NCBI RefSeq assembly: GCF_943193135.1
Contig: NZ_CALPCZ010000008.1
Location: 1 to 64,000 of the forward strand
DNA: 64,000 nucleotides
DNA from: Odoribacter lunatus
GTDB taxonomy: Bacteria > Bacteroidota > Bacteroidia > Bacteroidales > Marinifilaceae
Direction of reading: 5' to 3'
Shown: one piece after another, positions 27,604 through 36,944 of the stretch
Numbering within the stretch: the first letter of the stretch is position 1
Layout of the letters: every line of letters begins with the position of its first letter
Made by a program: the position numbers and the translations under genes
Notes under the pieces: model-generated
Database searches by the model: none
Seen by the model: only the letters and a program-made list of their open reading frames with translations
What the model was told of the DNA's origin: nothing

Positions 27604-28770
27604 ATGAAAAGAATCAAGTATTGTTTTCGCCTCCTCTTAGGTTATTGCATACTACTCACGGCCTGTACTCACCCTAACGACTTTAAAATCACAAAAGAAT
27701 TTGCGGATGCCTTAAAACAATATAACTATGCCTATAACTTCTCGGAAGGATTAGCTGCTGTTGAAGCTGGTGAAAAATGGGGATTCATCGATAAAACGGG
27801 CAAACAAGTTATTCTATGTCAATATGATATCGCCTATAATTTCTCTGAAAGATTAGCAGAAGTTCTCGTCAAAGGAAAATGGGGATTCATTGACAAAACA
27901 GGAAAACAAGTTATTCCATGTCAATATGACGAAACCTATAATTTCTCGGAAGGATTTGCGCAAGTTCTAATCGAATGGAAATGGGGATTCATTGACAAAA
28001 CAGGAAAACAAATTGTTCCATGTCGATATGATGACGCCTATAACTTCTCGGAAGGATTAGCTGCTGTTGAAGCTGGTGGAAAATGGGGATTTGTTGATAA
28101 AACAGGAAAACAAGTTGTCCCATGCCAATATGATAATGCCTATAACTTCTCGGAAGGATTAGTTGCTGTTCAAGTCAGAGGGGAATGGGGATTCATAGAC
28201 AAAACAGGAAAACAAGTTATTCCATGCATATACGATGACTATATCGCACCTTGGTGGCTATCTCCTCGCTTTTCGGAAGGATTAGCGAAAATTAAAATTG
28301 ATGGAAAATATGGATTCATTGATAAAAACGGGAAACAAATTGTTCCATGTCAATATGACAATGCCGATCACTTCTCAGAAGGATTTGCGGCTGTTCGAGT
28401 TGGAAGGAAATGGGGATTCATTGACACAACGGGAAAACAAGTTGTTCCATGCATATATGACGAAACCTGTTGCTTCTCTGAAGGATTAGCGAAAGTTCTA
28501 AGCGAATGGAAATGGGGATTCATTGACAAAACAGGAAAACAAATTGTTCCATGTCGATATGATGACGCCTATAACTTCTCGGAAGGATTAGCTGCTGTTG
28601 AAGCTGGTGGAAAATGGGGATTTGTTGATAAAACAGGAAAACAAGTTATTCTATGTCAATATGATATCGCCTATAATTTCTCTGAAGGATTAGCACATGT
28701 TCAAATTGGAAAGAAGTGGGGATTTGTTGATAAATATGGCACCAGCACATTCGATTTTAATAAAGAATAA
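27604..28770 (+). CDS. WG-repeat lipoprotein, 10 repeats
   Basis: Envelope lipoprotein of 388 residues. The signal peptide ends in LLTAC with the cysteine at residue 21. The rest is ten WG (KWG) beta repeats of about 35 residues, pattern FSEGLA-V---KWGFIDKTGKQ-VPC-YD, ending FDFNKE. WG repeats form beta-propeller-like or solenoid surfaces; no enzyme activity is expected and binding roles are presumed. DNA at 27972-28116 is identical to 28503-28647, showing a recent internal duplication or gene conversion. A paralogue follows 34 bases downstream. Confidence 0.93.
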   Translation: MKRIKYCFRLLLGYCILLTACTHPNDFKITKEFADALKQYNYAYNFSEGLAAVEAGEKWGFIDKTGKQVILCQYDIAYNFSERLAEVLVKGKWGFIDKTGKQVIPCQYDETYNFSEGFAQVLIEWKWGFIDKTGKQIVPCRYDDAYNFSEGLAAVEAGGKWGFVDKTGKQVVPCQYDNAYNFSEGLVAVQVRGEWGFIDKTGKQVIPCIYDDYIAPWWLSPRFSEGLAKIKIDGKYGFIDKNGKQIVPCQYDNADHFSEGFAAVRVGRKWGFIDTTGKQVVPCIYDETCCFSEGLAKVLSEWKWGFIDKTGKQIVPCRYDDAYNFSEGLAAVEAGGKWGFVDKTGKQVILCQYDIAYNFSEGLAHVQIGKKWGFVDKYGTSTFDFNKE

Positions 28771-28804
28771 TAATCATCTAAAATCCAAAAATAGAAAAAC
28801 TACC

Positions 28805-30274
28805 ATGAAAAACTCCTTACTGACATTTATTATTATGACAAAAATCAAGAACTGCTACTACCTCATTTTAAGTTATTGTATCTTATTCTGTGCATGTACC
28901 CGCGAACCCGACTTCAAAATCACCAAAGAATTTGCAGACTCAGTAAAACAATATTCATATATTTCAAAGTTTTCAGGAGGGATGGCTAAGGTTACAACAG
29001 GAGGGAAAGACGGATTCATTGATAAAACGGGGAAACAAGTTATTCCATGCGTATACGGCAAAATCGAAAACTTTTCAGAAGGAATAGCAAAGGTTATAGC
29101 CGAGGGAGAATGGGGATTTATCCCAGAAAGGGGAAATCTAACACTTAAATACATAGGGAAATGCGGATTTATCGATAAAATGGGGAAACCAATTACTCCA
29201 TGCGTATATGACGATGCCGAGAATTTCTCTGAAGGAACAGCAAAGGTCAAAATAGGAGAGAAATGGGGATTCATTGATGAAACGGGAAAACAAATTGTCC
29301 CATGCATATATGAGGAAGTCGGTTATTGTTTCTCGGAAAGATTAGCGAGAGTCAAAATTGGAAGGAAATGGGGATTCGTCGACAAAAATGGAAAACAAGT
29401 TATTCCATGTATATATGAGGATGCCAACAACTTTTCGGAAGGATTAGCAAGTGTCAAAATTGGAGGAAAATGGGGATTTGTCGACAAAAATAAAGAACAA
29501 GTTATTCCATGTATATATGAGGATGCTAACGGCTTTTCGGAAGGATTAGCGAGTGTCAAAATTGGAGGGAAATGGGGATTTGTCGACAAAAATGGGAAAC
29601 AAGTTATTCCATGCATATATGATAAAGGCTTCTTTTCTCCCTCATTTTCAGAAGGCCTTGCGGTAGTTAAGGTCGGAGGGAAATATGGACTTATCGATAA
29701 AACAGGAAAGCAAGTTATCCCATGTATATATGACTATGCTTTTTTTCAAAAAGAGATGATTGAAATTGAAATAGGAGGGAAATGGGGATTTATCGACAAA
29801 ACAGGAAAGCAAGTTGTCCCATGCATATATGACTATATCCGTTCTTTCTCAGAAGGAATGGTAAATGTTAAAATAGGGGAGAAATGGGGATTTGTCAACA
29901 AAAATGGGGAACAAGTTATTCCATGTATATATGATACTGATAAAGGCCTCTTTCCTCCCTCATTTTCAGAAGGCCTTGCAGGAGTTAAAGTCGGAGAAAA
30001 ATGGGGATTTATCGATAAAACAGGAAAGCAAGTTGTCCCATGCATATATGATCAAGTCGCTTGGTCCTTCTCTGAAGGGATGGCAAGTGTTAAAATAGGG
30101 AAGAAATGGGGATTTGTCAACAAAAATGGGGAACAAGTTATTCCATGCATATATGATAATGATTATGGCCTCTTTGACACCTTTTCAGAAGGCCTTGCAG
30201 TAGTTAAGGTCGGGGAGAAATATGGATTCGTTGATAAATACGGGAATAGCACATTCGATTTTGATAAAGAATAA
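28805..30274 (+). CDS. WG-repeat lipoprotein, about 13 repeats
   Basis: Lipoprotein of up to 490 residues with about 13 WG-type units, some degenerate (KDGFID, EWGFIPERG, KCGFIDK, KYGLID). The signal segment ILFCAC precedes TREPDFKITKEFADS, a mature start shared with the other two WG proteins. The start is taken at the ATG giving MKNSLLTF; the ATG 30 bases later (MTKIKN) gives a more usual signal peptide. An in-frame region upstream overlapping the previous gene is not part of it. It ends FDFDKE like its paralogues. Confidence 0.92.
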   Translation: MKNSLLTFIIMTKIKNCYYLILSYCILFCACTREPDFKITKEFADSVKQYSYISKFSGGMAKVTTGGKDGFIDKTGKQVIPCVYGKIENFSEGIAKVIAEGEWGFIPERGNLTLKYIGKCGFIDKMGKPITPCVYDDAENFSEGTAKVKIGEKWGFIDETGKQIVPCIYEEVGYCFSERLARVKIGRKWGFVDKNGKQVIPCIYEDANNFSEGLASVKIGGKWGFVDKNKEQVIPCIYEDANGFSEGLASVKIGGKWGFVDKNGKQVIPCIYDKGFFSPSFSEGLAVVKVGGKYGLIDKTGKQVIPCIYDYAFFQKEMIEIEIGGKWGFIDKTGKQVVPCIYDYIRSFSEGMVNVKIGEKWGFVNKNGEQVIPCIYDTDKGLFPPSFSEGLAGVKVGEKWGFIDKTGKQVVPCIYDQVAWSFSEGMASVKIGKKWGFVNKNGEQVIPCIYDNDYGLFDTFSEGLAVVKVGEKYGFVDKYGNSTFDFDKE

Positions 30275-30302
30275 CAAATAATAATCATCTAAATATATAA
30301 TA

Positions 30303-30986
30303 ATGAAACGCATCATCCATATATTAGAACTCATCATCCTGATTTCCATTTCCTCAAATCTCTCGGCTCAAAACAGCAGAGCCTACATTAGAGAAGCTAT
30401 TGAAAAATGGGGCGAATGCCGCAATGTCGCTATTACTAAAACCAATGGAGACTTAGCCCTATATGGCCGGAACGGATGTGCCAATGCTGGATGTCCTGCA
30501 AACCTCTCTAAAGCGATTAGAGAATTGAATGATGACAATAAATACATAGATGATATCCAATTGACTGAAGAAGGAAGCTGGTTAATTTTATTTGAGAATA
30601 ATGGTTTTAGATGGCATGACATACCTTATAGTTTGGAACAAAAAATACGAAAATTCAATAACGACAGCGAAGTCATCACATCAGTCACGTTCAATGATGC
30701 CGGAGATTGGGTCGTTGTCACGACAAATTACATTAGTTCCTCTGACGAGCGTATACAAAATTTGCTAAAAGAGGGAATGAACAAACATGGCGGTTTATTG
30801 ACGGTCTGTCTGACAGATGATGCGCTGGTGGCTGTTTTTGAGAAAGGATATAGATTTTTTGGAGATGTCCCAAGTTCACTGAAAACAGCAATAGAACAAA
30901 CAAAATTGAATGTTTTTAGATTAAAAATAGCGGGCTCATCCTGGTTTTTCGCCAATAAGAAAGGTAATTATCAATATAATATGTAA
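30303..30986 (+). CDS. Secreted beta-rich protein, unknown
   Basis: A 227-residue protein with a signal peptide ending NLSAQ. It shows three loosely repeated units of about 60 residues, each a helix (IREAIEKWGECRN, LSKAIRELNDDN, LEQKIRKFNNDSE, IQNLLKEGMNKHG) followed by beta strands such as GSWLILFENNGFRW and GDWVVVTTNYI. Unknown function, no enzyme motif. It sits 28 bases after a WG gene and 4 bases before the protease gene, so it is probably exported and cotranscribed with them. Confidence 0.75.
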   Translation: MKRIIHILELIILISISSNLSAQNSRAYIREAIEKWGECRNVAITKTNGDLALYGRNGCANAGCPANLSKAIRELNDDNKYIDDIQLTEEGSWLILFENNGFRWHDIPYSLEQKIRKFNNDSEVITSVTFNDAGDWVVVTTNYISSSDERIQNLLKEGMNKHGGLLTVCLTDDALVAVFEKGYRFFGDVPSSLKTAIEQTKLNVFRLKIAGSSWFFANKKGNYQYNM

Positions 30987-30990
30987 TCGT

Positions 30991-32127
30991 ATGAAATACT
31001 TATATATTTTCTGTTTCCTTTTTCTGTTTTGTCAGTATGTTTTTTCACAAGAAATTCATTCAGTAACTCACACACCCATTGTCGAAAACCAACATCCCGA
31101 TGAATACGCGAAAGAAACGATATTATTTGTCACGGTTACACAAGATATAACCCTCATCGTATTTGAACATATCGTTTACCCTTATGTCTCCGACCCGTGG
31201 ATTTCGCTTAATTCCCAAACTGTTCTTTCTTATAATGGTAACGTCTCTCAAATCAAAAGTTGGGGATTTTTCAATAACGGAACTGATGATTTCAAAACAC
31301 TGGACTTTGACCAGAAATATTCAATAAAATCAGACCGGAGGTACGTTTTTTACATGGCATTCAACTCTATTCCTAAAAACACGAATTGTATTTCTGTTTA
31401 TGAAGACGGCAAAAAAGGATTTTATTGGGAAAACATACGTCTTACTACAGGGAATACCTCTGAAAATTCGCCCCTAAATCATAATCACTCGTCCTCAACA
31501 GCATCCGAAACATTCAATATAAAAGCCTCCGGCACCTGCTTCGCAATAAATACCAATGGTTACCTCGTCACTAATTATCACGTTGTTGAAGACGCTCAAA
31601 AAATAAGAATCCGAGGGATAAACAAAGATTTTAATCACACCCACTCAGCAAATATTGTAGCGACTGATGAAAAAAATGATTTAGCTCTGCTCAAAGTAAA
31701 TAATATAACGATAAATAATATCCCTTACGGAATATCTTCCCAAATAGCCGATGTCGGCGATGATATATTTGTATTGGGCTACCCTCTAAGGGCAGTTATG
31801 GGAGATGAAATCAAACTGACAAACGGAGTAATTAGTTCCCGTTCAGGATACAAAGGAGACATCACCAGCTATCAAATTTCAGCAACCATACAACCCGGCA
31901 ACAGTGGTGGTCCTTTATTTGATAAAAATGGAAACATCATTGGCATTGTAAATTCCCGCCTGGCAGTTGAAAATGCAGCTTATGCCATAAAAACGCCTTA
32001 TCTATTCGCATTACTTTCTTCTGAAGATAATATCTCCATAAAATCCAATAGCTCTTTAATGAATTTATCCCTTTCGGAACAAGTAAAACAAATTCAAAAC
32101 TACATCTATATTATTGAAATTGAGTGA
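30991..32127 (+). CDS. Secreted trypsin-like serine protease
   Basis: Periplasmic or surface S1-fold protease of 378 residues. A signal peptide (MKYLYIFCFLFLFCQYVFSQ) leads into a beta-sandwich-like N-terminal region (about 25-155), a Ser/His-rich linker and a DegP-like protease domain. The catalytic triad is visible: His197 in NYHVV, Asp230 in NDLALL and Ser305 in GNSGGPLF. No PDZ domain follows, so it is not a full DegP. It overlaps a possible GTG of the next gene by 4 bases and lies between WG genes. The substrate is unknown. Confidence 0.9.
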   Translation: MKYLYIFCFLFLFCQYVFSQEIHSVTHTPIVENQHPDEYAKETILFVTVTQDITLIVFEHIVYPYVSDPWISLNSQTVLSYNGNVSQIKSWGFFNNGTDDFKTLDFDQKYSIKSDRRYVFYMAFNSIPKNTNCISVYEDGKKGFYWENIRLTTGNTSENSPLNHNHSSSTASETFNIKASGTCFAINTNGYLVTNYHVVEDAQKIRIRGINKDFNHTHSANIVATDEKNDLALLKVNNITINNIPYGISSQIADVGDDIFVLGYPLRAVMGDEIKLTNGVISSRSGYKGDITSYQISATIQPGNSGGPLFDKNGNIIGIVNSRLAVENAAYAIKTPYLFALLSSEDNISIKSNSSLMNLSLSEQVKQIQNYIYIIEIE

Positions 32128-32144
32128 CAAAAAACATTCTAATT

Positions 32145-33368
32145 ATGAATTCTATAGACTTGGGTTGGGAAGAATCCCCTAAAATTCCGTTTGAAAAAAG
32201 ATCACACATCTCCATCTTATTGGGAGCTGGATTTTCTGCACCTAAAGGATACCCTACTGGAAATGATATAAATAAGGCTCTTTTGAATCTTGAAAAAACA
32301 CCCATATTTTTCAATACAGAAGGGAAATTGAGTGAAGCTGATGAAAAAACAATATTGGAAAATAGAGAATATCCTAATCCATATGAAAAATATTTTTCTT
32401 TTTGTAAAGAAATAATATCCGTATATGCCAAAGAACAGGAGTTTGATTATGAATACTTCTTTGATTTTATTAAAAGCGAGGCTATATATGCAGAACAGTA
32501 TAAAACGATAAGAAATAAATATATGTCAAATGAGATAAGTTATCACGAACTAATCACATCAGTTTCGTCTATTTATAACCAAGTAGTTGCATATTTCATT
32601 AAAGATAGTGATGGCTATCAAAAATATGAGCATTTCCCTTACCGATTAGGATATGTTGAGCATTATGATAATTTTTTGAAATTGCTCTCTAACTTAAAAG
32701 AAAGATACATCATAGATGTTCACACTTTAAACCACGACCTCTTCTTTGAATCATTGAACAAAACCGAATATATAAATGGAGATATTTCGGATGGTTTTGA
32801 TGAATTCGGCTCTGAATATTACGGATTATTACCTATTGAAAATGAATCATACCATTGCAGATTAAAACGCTATACCGGTTACTACAATACTGCAATAAGG
32901 CTATATAAACTACATGGCAGTATTAATTATATTCTATATTATAAAGACTGCAATAACATCCTGCTCCCCGATAAATGTATAAAATTACCCGCAGGAATTT
33001 CCCCCTCATATTTATTAAAAGGAAAAGGAAGCAAAAAACATTATGAGGAATCCCCATTTACAGACCATGCAAACTTTCTAACAGGTACAACATCAAAAAT
33101 TCGTCAATACAATAGTCCATACTTTTATAAAAAGCTATTCCACAAATTCCGAAAAAACTTGAAAAAATCGACTAACTTAATCATAATAGGATATGGAGGC
33201 AGAGACTCCGGCATCAATAATATTTTATTAGAATGTTATAAAAACAAACCTGTATATATTATTACACCAGACGCCCAAACAAATGAAAACATAAAAAAAT
33301 TAGCCGCTCAGCTTCATGCCGAAACTTTATCCATTGGTGTTCAAGATATACAACCTAACCTAATCTAA
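32145..33368 (+). CDS. SIR2-like domain protein
   Basis: Predicted cytosolic protein of 407 residues with a SIR2-like NAD-binding fold. Motifs: LLGAGFSAPKGYPTG at about 26-40, TLNHDLFF at about 194, the KLHGSINY catalytic-His segment at about 259, and IIGYGGRDSGIN at about 346. SIR2-like proteins of this kind act as NAD-degrading effectors in several anti-phage systems, and others are of unknown role. The ATG at 32145 is preferred; a GTG at 32124 overlaps the protease gene stop. No partner ATPase or Argonaute adjoins it; its neighbours are exported proteins. Confidence 0.82.
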   Translation: MNSIDLGWEESPKIPFEKRSHISILLGAGFSAPKGYPTGNDINKALLNLEKTPIFFNTEGKLSEADEKTILENREYPNPYEKYFSFCKEIISVYAKEQEFDYEYFFDFIKSEAIYAEQYKTIRNKYMSNEISYHELITSVSSIYNQVVAYFIKDSDGYQKYEHFPYRLGYVEHYDNFLKLLSNLKERYIIDVHTLNHDLFFESLNKTEYINGDISDGFDEFGSEYYGLLPIENESYHCRLKRYTGYYNTAIRLYKLHGSINYILYYKDCNNILLPDKCIKLPAGISPSYLLKGKGSKKHYEESPFTDHANFLTGTTSKIRQYNSPYFYKKLFHKFRKNLKKSTNLIIIGYGGRDSGINNILLECYKNKPVYIITPDAQTNENIKKLAAQLHAETLSIGVQDIQPNLI

Positions 33369-33390
33369 TCAATTAAACAGAAAAACTACC

Positions 33391-34392
33391 ATGAAAAACT
33401 CCTTACTGACATTTATTATTATGACAAAAATCAAGAACTACTCCTGCTTCGTCTTAAGTTATTGTATCTTATTCTGTGCATGTACCCGCGAACCCGACGT
33501 TAAAATCACCAAAGAATTTGCAGATGCCGTAAAACAATATTCACAACTATCTTCATTTAAGGAAGGTCTGGCAGCTGTTAAAGCTGGTGGGAAATGGGGA
33601 TTCATTGACAAAACGGGAAAACAAGTCATTCCATGTCTATACGATGATAGCTGGCTGCTATCCCTTCGCTTCTCTGAAGGAACAACAAAGGTCAAAATAG
33701 GAAAGAAATGGGGATTCATTGATAAAACAGGAAAACAAATTGTTCCATGTATATATGACGACATCTATAACTTCTCGGAAGGATTAGCAGTAGTTAAAGT
33801 CGGAGAGAAATGGGGGTTCATTGACAAAATGGGAAAACAAATTGTTCCATGTCTATATGACGATGCCTATGACTTCTCGGAAGGATTAGCAGCAGTTAAC
33901 GTCGGAGGGAAATATGGATTCATCGATAAAACTGGGCAACAAGTTATTCCATGCCTATATGATGACGCCCGTAACTTCTCGGAAGGATTAGCGAAAGTTA
34001 AAATTGAAGGAAAATGGGGATTCATTGATAAAACAGGAAAACAAATCGTTCCATGCCTATATGACTTCGCCTATGAATTCTCTGAAGGACTAGCATTGGT
34101 GAGAATCGGAGGGAAATATGGATTCATCGATAAAACAGGAAAACAAATCATTCCATGCTTATATGATTATGATGTTCTTGACTTTATCATAGGCACAAAC
34201 TTCTCTGAAGGATTGGCACGAGTGATAACTAGAGGGAAATGGGGATTCATAGATAAAACAGGAAAACAAATCGTTCCATGCCTATATGATAAAGCCTATA
34301 ACTTCTCTGAAGGATTAGCATGGGTGAAAACCGGAGAAAAGTGGGGATTTGTAGATAAATACGGCACCAGCACTTTTGATTTTGATAAATAA
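33391..34392 (+). CDS. WG-repeat lipoprotein, 8 repeats
   Basis: Third WG lipoprotein, 333 residues and eight WG units, ending FDFDK. Its first 50 codons and the preceding 14 bases are nearly identical in DNA to those of the WG gene at 28805 (MKNSLLTFIIMTKIKN, then ILFCACTREPD), showing a duplication whose 5' end has stayed uniform. It may start at the internal ATG giving MTKIKN. It lies 22 bases after the SIR2-like gene and overlaps an upstream in-frame extension of the next gene. Confidence 0.92.
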   Translation: MKNSLLTFIIMTKIKNYSCFVLSYCILFCACTREPDVKITKEFADAVKQYSQLSSFKEGLAAVKAGGKWGFIDKTGKQVIPCLYDDSWLLSLRFSEGTTKVKIGKKWGFIDKTGKQIVPCIYDDIYNFSEGLAVVKVGEKWGFIDKMGKQIVPCLYDDAYDFSEGLAAVNVGGKYGFIDKTGQQVIPCLYDDARNFSEGLAKVKIEGKWGFIDKTGKQIVPCLYDFAYEFSEGLALVRIGGKYGFIDKTGKQIIPCLYDYDVLDFIIGTNFSEGLARVITRGKWGFIDKTGKQIVPCLYDKAYNFSEGLAWVKTGEKWGFVDKYGTSTFDFDK

Positions 34393-34408
34393 CCACAATA
34401 TACACACA

Positions 34409-35164
34409 ATGACTGCAACACTAGACAAAACAAGATTTGAAAGATTAGACCATACAAACATTTATATTTCAGACAAAAAACTTCTATCTGCTCATATCTG
34501 CAAATACACGTCTTTATTTAATTTACTTATGATATTATCTGATGAATATTATATTGGAGCAAAAAAATATTTCCCAGATAAACTTGAAAGTGGAGATTGT
34601 TATTTGACTTTTGCAAAAGATTTTGAAGTTGCAGGAAGACCTCTTTCTAGAGAAAAAAAAGAGAGAATCAAAAAAATACGAGATGAAGTAAAGGAAACAA
34701 CAGATTGGCTCACCTCCTGCTGGACGTTAAAAACAGAAGAAGATTATTTCATGTGGCGAACTTATGCCCCAGACCCTTATAGTGTTAAAATTGACACAAC
34801 ATTATCACATTTACTAAATTCATTAGAGCTCTCCAATTATGAAGTCTATATCTCTAAAATGAACTACCAGCCTCGACGCCACGTAGTATTCCAACACCTT
34901 ACCCAATATGCTTTTTATAAATATTCCTACTACAAGGGAGAAGAAGAAATCAGACTATATTTTTTACCATTAACACCACCCAAAACAAAAACAGATTCAA
35001 TATACCTAAAATTAAAAAATCCCAATCAGTTATTATCAAGCATAACAATCTCCCCCTTCCTTACTTCCTTATCAAAAGGCAAATTAAAAGGATTTCTATC
35101 AAAAACATTCAACATAAAAGAGGATATAATCAAACCATCAGAAATTGAAGAACGCAACAAATAA
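34409..35164 (+). CDS. DUF2971-like protein
   Basis: Soluble protein of about 251 residues. The segment SCWTLKTEEDYFMWRTYAP (about 107-125) matches the DUF2971 pattern in which a C-x-S/T block is followed by MW-x-Y-A, and YEVYISKMNY and the late EEEIRLYFLP agree with the family. DUF2971 proteins have no established biochemistry. The start is the ATG giving MTATLDKT. It follows the third WG gene by 16 bases. Confidence 0.6.
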   Translation: MTATLDKTRFERLDHTNIYISDKKLLSAHICKYTSLFNLLMILSDEYYIGAKKYFPDKLESGDCYLTFAKDFEVAGRPLSREKKERIKKIRDEVKETTDWLTSCWTLKTEEDYFMWRTYAPDPYSVKIDTTLSHLLNSLELSNYEVYISKMNYQPRRHVVFQHLTQYAFYKYSYYKGEEEIRLYFLPLTPPKTKTDSIYLKLKNPNQLLSSITISPFLTSLSKGKLKGFLSKTFNIKEDIIKPSEIEERNK

Positions 35165-35224
35165 ACTAAACAAAATAAATAAACTCTATTATGTCTTCAA
35201 TAAAAATAAAATAACATACTCACC

Positions 35225-36610
35225 ATGAAAACTTTCTTTCTAACATTTATCGAAACTTGCAAAACATTATTGCCAACATCTTATGCAAGAAAAATAAAAG
35301 CTTACAAGCTAAAAGCGAAGCAAGGCGATGCAGAAGCTCAAGTCCAATTAGGGATATATTATTATACTCACACTAAAAATCGCCTGAAAGCAATCCAATG
35401 GCTGACAAAAGCAGCAGAACAAGGACATGCAAAAGCTCAAATCGAAGTCGGCTCATACTGGCTTGCCATAGGCCTCTCAGACATAGGCATACATTGGATA
35501 CGTAAAGCAGCAGAGCAAAACGATCCTGTTGGTCAGTTTAATTTGGGAATATGTTACCGTAACGGCCGTGGAATTACGAAAAACCAAGAAGAAGCTGCTC
35601 TGTGGATTAGAAAATCTGCAGAACAAGGAGACATCGACGCACAAGTTCTTTTAGGCTTATTTTATGATAACGGAGAAGGCGTTACAAAAGACGAAAAAGA
35701 AGCTGCAAAATGGTATCAAAAAGCTGCAGAGCAGGGGGATGCGGCTGCTCAATATCACTTGGGACTATGTTATTATCATGGAAACGGTGTCTCTGAAAAC
35801 AAAGAAGAAGCTATACAATGGTTTCGTAAATCCGCCGAACAAGGATATATCGATGCCCAATGTGCTTTAATAGAATGTTTCCACAAAAAAACAGGTATTA
35901 CCATAAACGAAAAAGAAGCTATACAGTGGGCAAACAAAGCGGCAGAGCAAGGGGATGCTGATGCTCAATTCTACTTAGGAGAACTTTATTATCATGGAAA
36001 CGGAGTCCTTGAAAATAAAGAAAAAGCTGTCAAATGGTTTCACAAGGCAGCGAAGCAAGGACATGCAAAAGCTCAATTTTATTTAGGCGTATATTATCAT
36101 CATTATCTATATACCCCCGAAAAAGCCTTTCGATGGTACTACTTGTCTGCTACACAAGGAGATGTAAACGCTCAATACAATTTAGGTATGTATTATTTGG
36201 AAGGTATCGGAACTTTAAAAAATTATGAAAAAGCTGTCAAATGGTTTCGCGAAGCTGCCGAACAGGGACATGCTCCAGCTCAACTCAATTTAGGCTACTG
36301 CTATTTCAATGGGAAAGGAGTAATCGAAAACAAGGAAAAAGCCGTGGAATGGTATTATAGAGCAGCTAAACAGGGAGAAGTTAGTGCACAACTCAATTTA
36401 GGCTTATGCTACGCTCATGGTGACGGTGTTTCCTTAAACGATGAAAAAGCTACCCTATGGTTTACGAAAGCTGCAGAACAAGGACATGCTAGAGCTCAGG
36501 CTATTTTAAGTTTATATTATGAAAGAATCGGAGATACAGAAAAAGCCCGCGAATATCATAATAAAGCACAGCAACAGGGATTTTTTGATCAATTCAACAT
36601 TAAATTGTAA
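35225..36610 (+). CDS. Sel1-repeat protein, about 12 repeats
   Basis: Alpha-solenoid of 461 residues made of about 12 Sel1-like repeats of 36 residues (pattern AEQGDA-AQ--LG--Y--G-GV--N-EKA--W--KA). Sel1 repeats bind proteins and often act in stress or secretion signalling. There is no clear signal peptide, although the N-terminus is hydrophobic. The first codons (acc ATG AAA, then TTT CTA ACA TTT ATC) resemble those of the two paralogous WG genes, suggesting shared 5' ends. Last intact rightward gene of the cluster. Confidence 0.92.
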   Translation: MKTFFLTFIETCKTLLPTSYARKIKAYKLKAKQGDAEAQVQLGIYYYTHTKNRLKAIQWLTKAAEQGHAKAQIEVGSYWLAIGLSDIGIHWIRKAAEQNDPVGQFNLGICYRNGRGITKNQEEAALWIRKSAEQGDIDAQVLLGLFYDNGEGVTKDEKEAAKWYQKAAEQGDAAAQYHLGLCYYHGNGVSENKEEAIQWFRKSAEQGYIDAQCALIECFHKKTGITINEKEAIQWANKAAEQGDADAQFYLGELYYHGNGVLENKEKAVKWFHKAAKQGHAKAQFYLGVYYHHYLYTPEKAFRWYYLSATQGDVNAQYNLGMYYLEGIGTLKNYEKAVKWFREAAEQGHAPAQLNLGYCYFNGKGVIENKEKAVEWYYRAAKQGEVSAQLNLGLCYAHGDGVSLNDEKATLWFTKAAEQGHARAQAILSLYYERIGDTEKAREYHNKAQQQGFFDQFNIKL

Positions 36611-36621
36611 AATATCAATAG

Positions 36622-36900
36622 ATTCGCTACATATTATCTTTACATAAGCATCAAGTTGAATCAGTTGTAAAGCGTCGTAAGAAATCTGAATATCTCCGTT
36701 ACTGTAAAAAGGTTTCGGGGAAAGAGTACAATTGGATGTTACAAAAATACGGAATGGATTTTACCCATTTACAGCGACAAATAACGGAACCCACCTGAAA
36801 ACCATCCACATAACCCCAATAAAAAGCAGAGAGTACGATTCATTTTTTAGGTGAAATATTGAATACTTTTCCTATTCAGCACAGACAGACTGGAGCACAG
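36622..36900 (+). pseudogene. Decayed fragments, possibly from a transposase
   Basis: Between the Sel1 gene and the TOPRIM gene no intact frame exists. One frame after a TAG reads VKRRKKSEYLRYCKKVSGKE and YNWMLQKYGMDFTHLQ up to a TGA near 36798. A second fragment further on reads TIHFLGEILNTFPIQHRQTG, which faintly resembles the integrase-core segment of IS481/IS3-type transposases. The assignment is weak; the stretch is best seen as a decayed mobile-element or gene remnant. Confidence 0.3.
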
Positions 36901-36944
36901 AGAGCAAAGAAAAATTTGTAGCGCACCTATGGGTATAGCACAGA

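Noticed and set aside
27700-28760. Regular DNA repeats that could look like a CRISPR array or satellite
   Set aside because: The period of about 105 bases is the coding WG repeat of 35 residues, with variable codons and no spacers.
28873-30045. Long minus-strand frames opposite the WG repeats
   Set aside because: They are mirror images of the repeated plus-strand code (repeating HGITCFPFLSTNPHFPP) with no independent signals.
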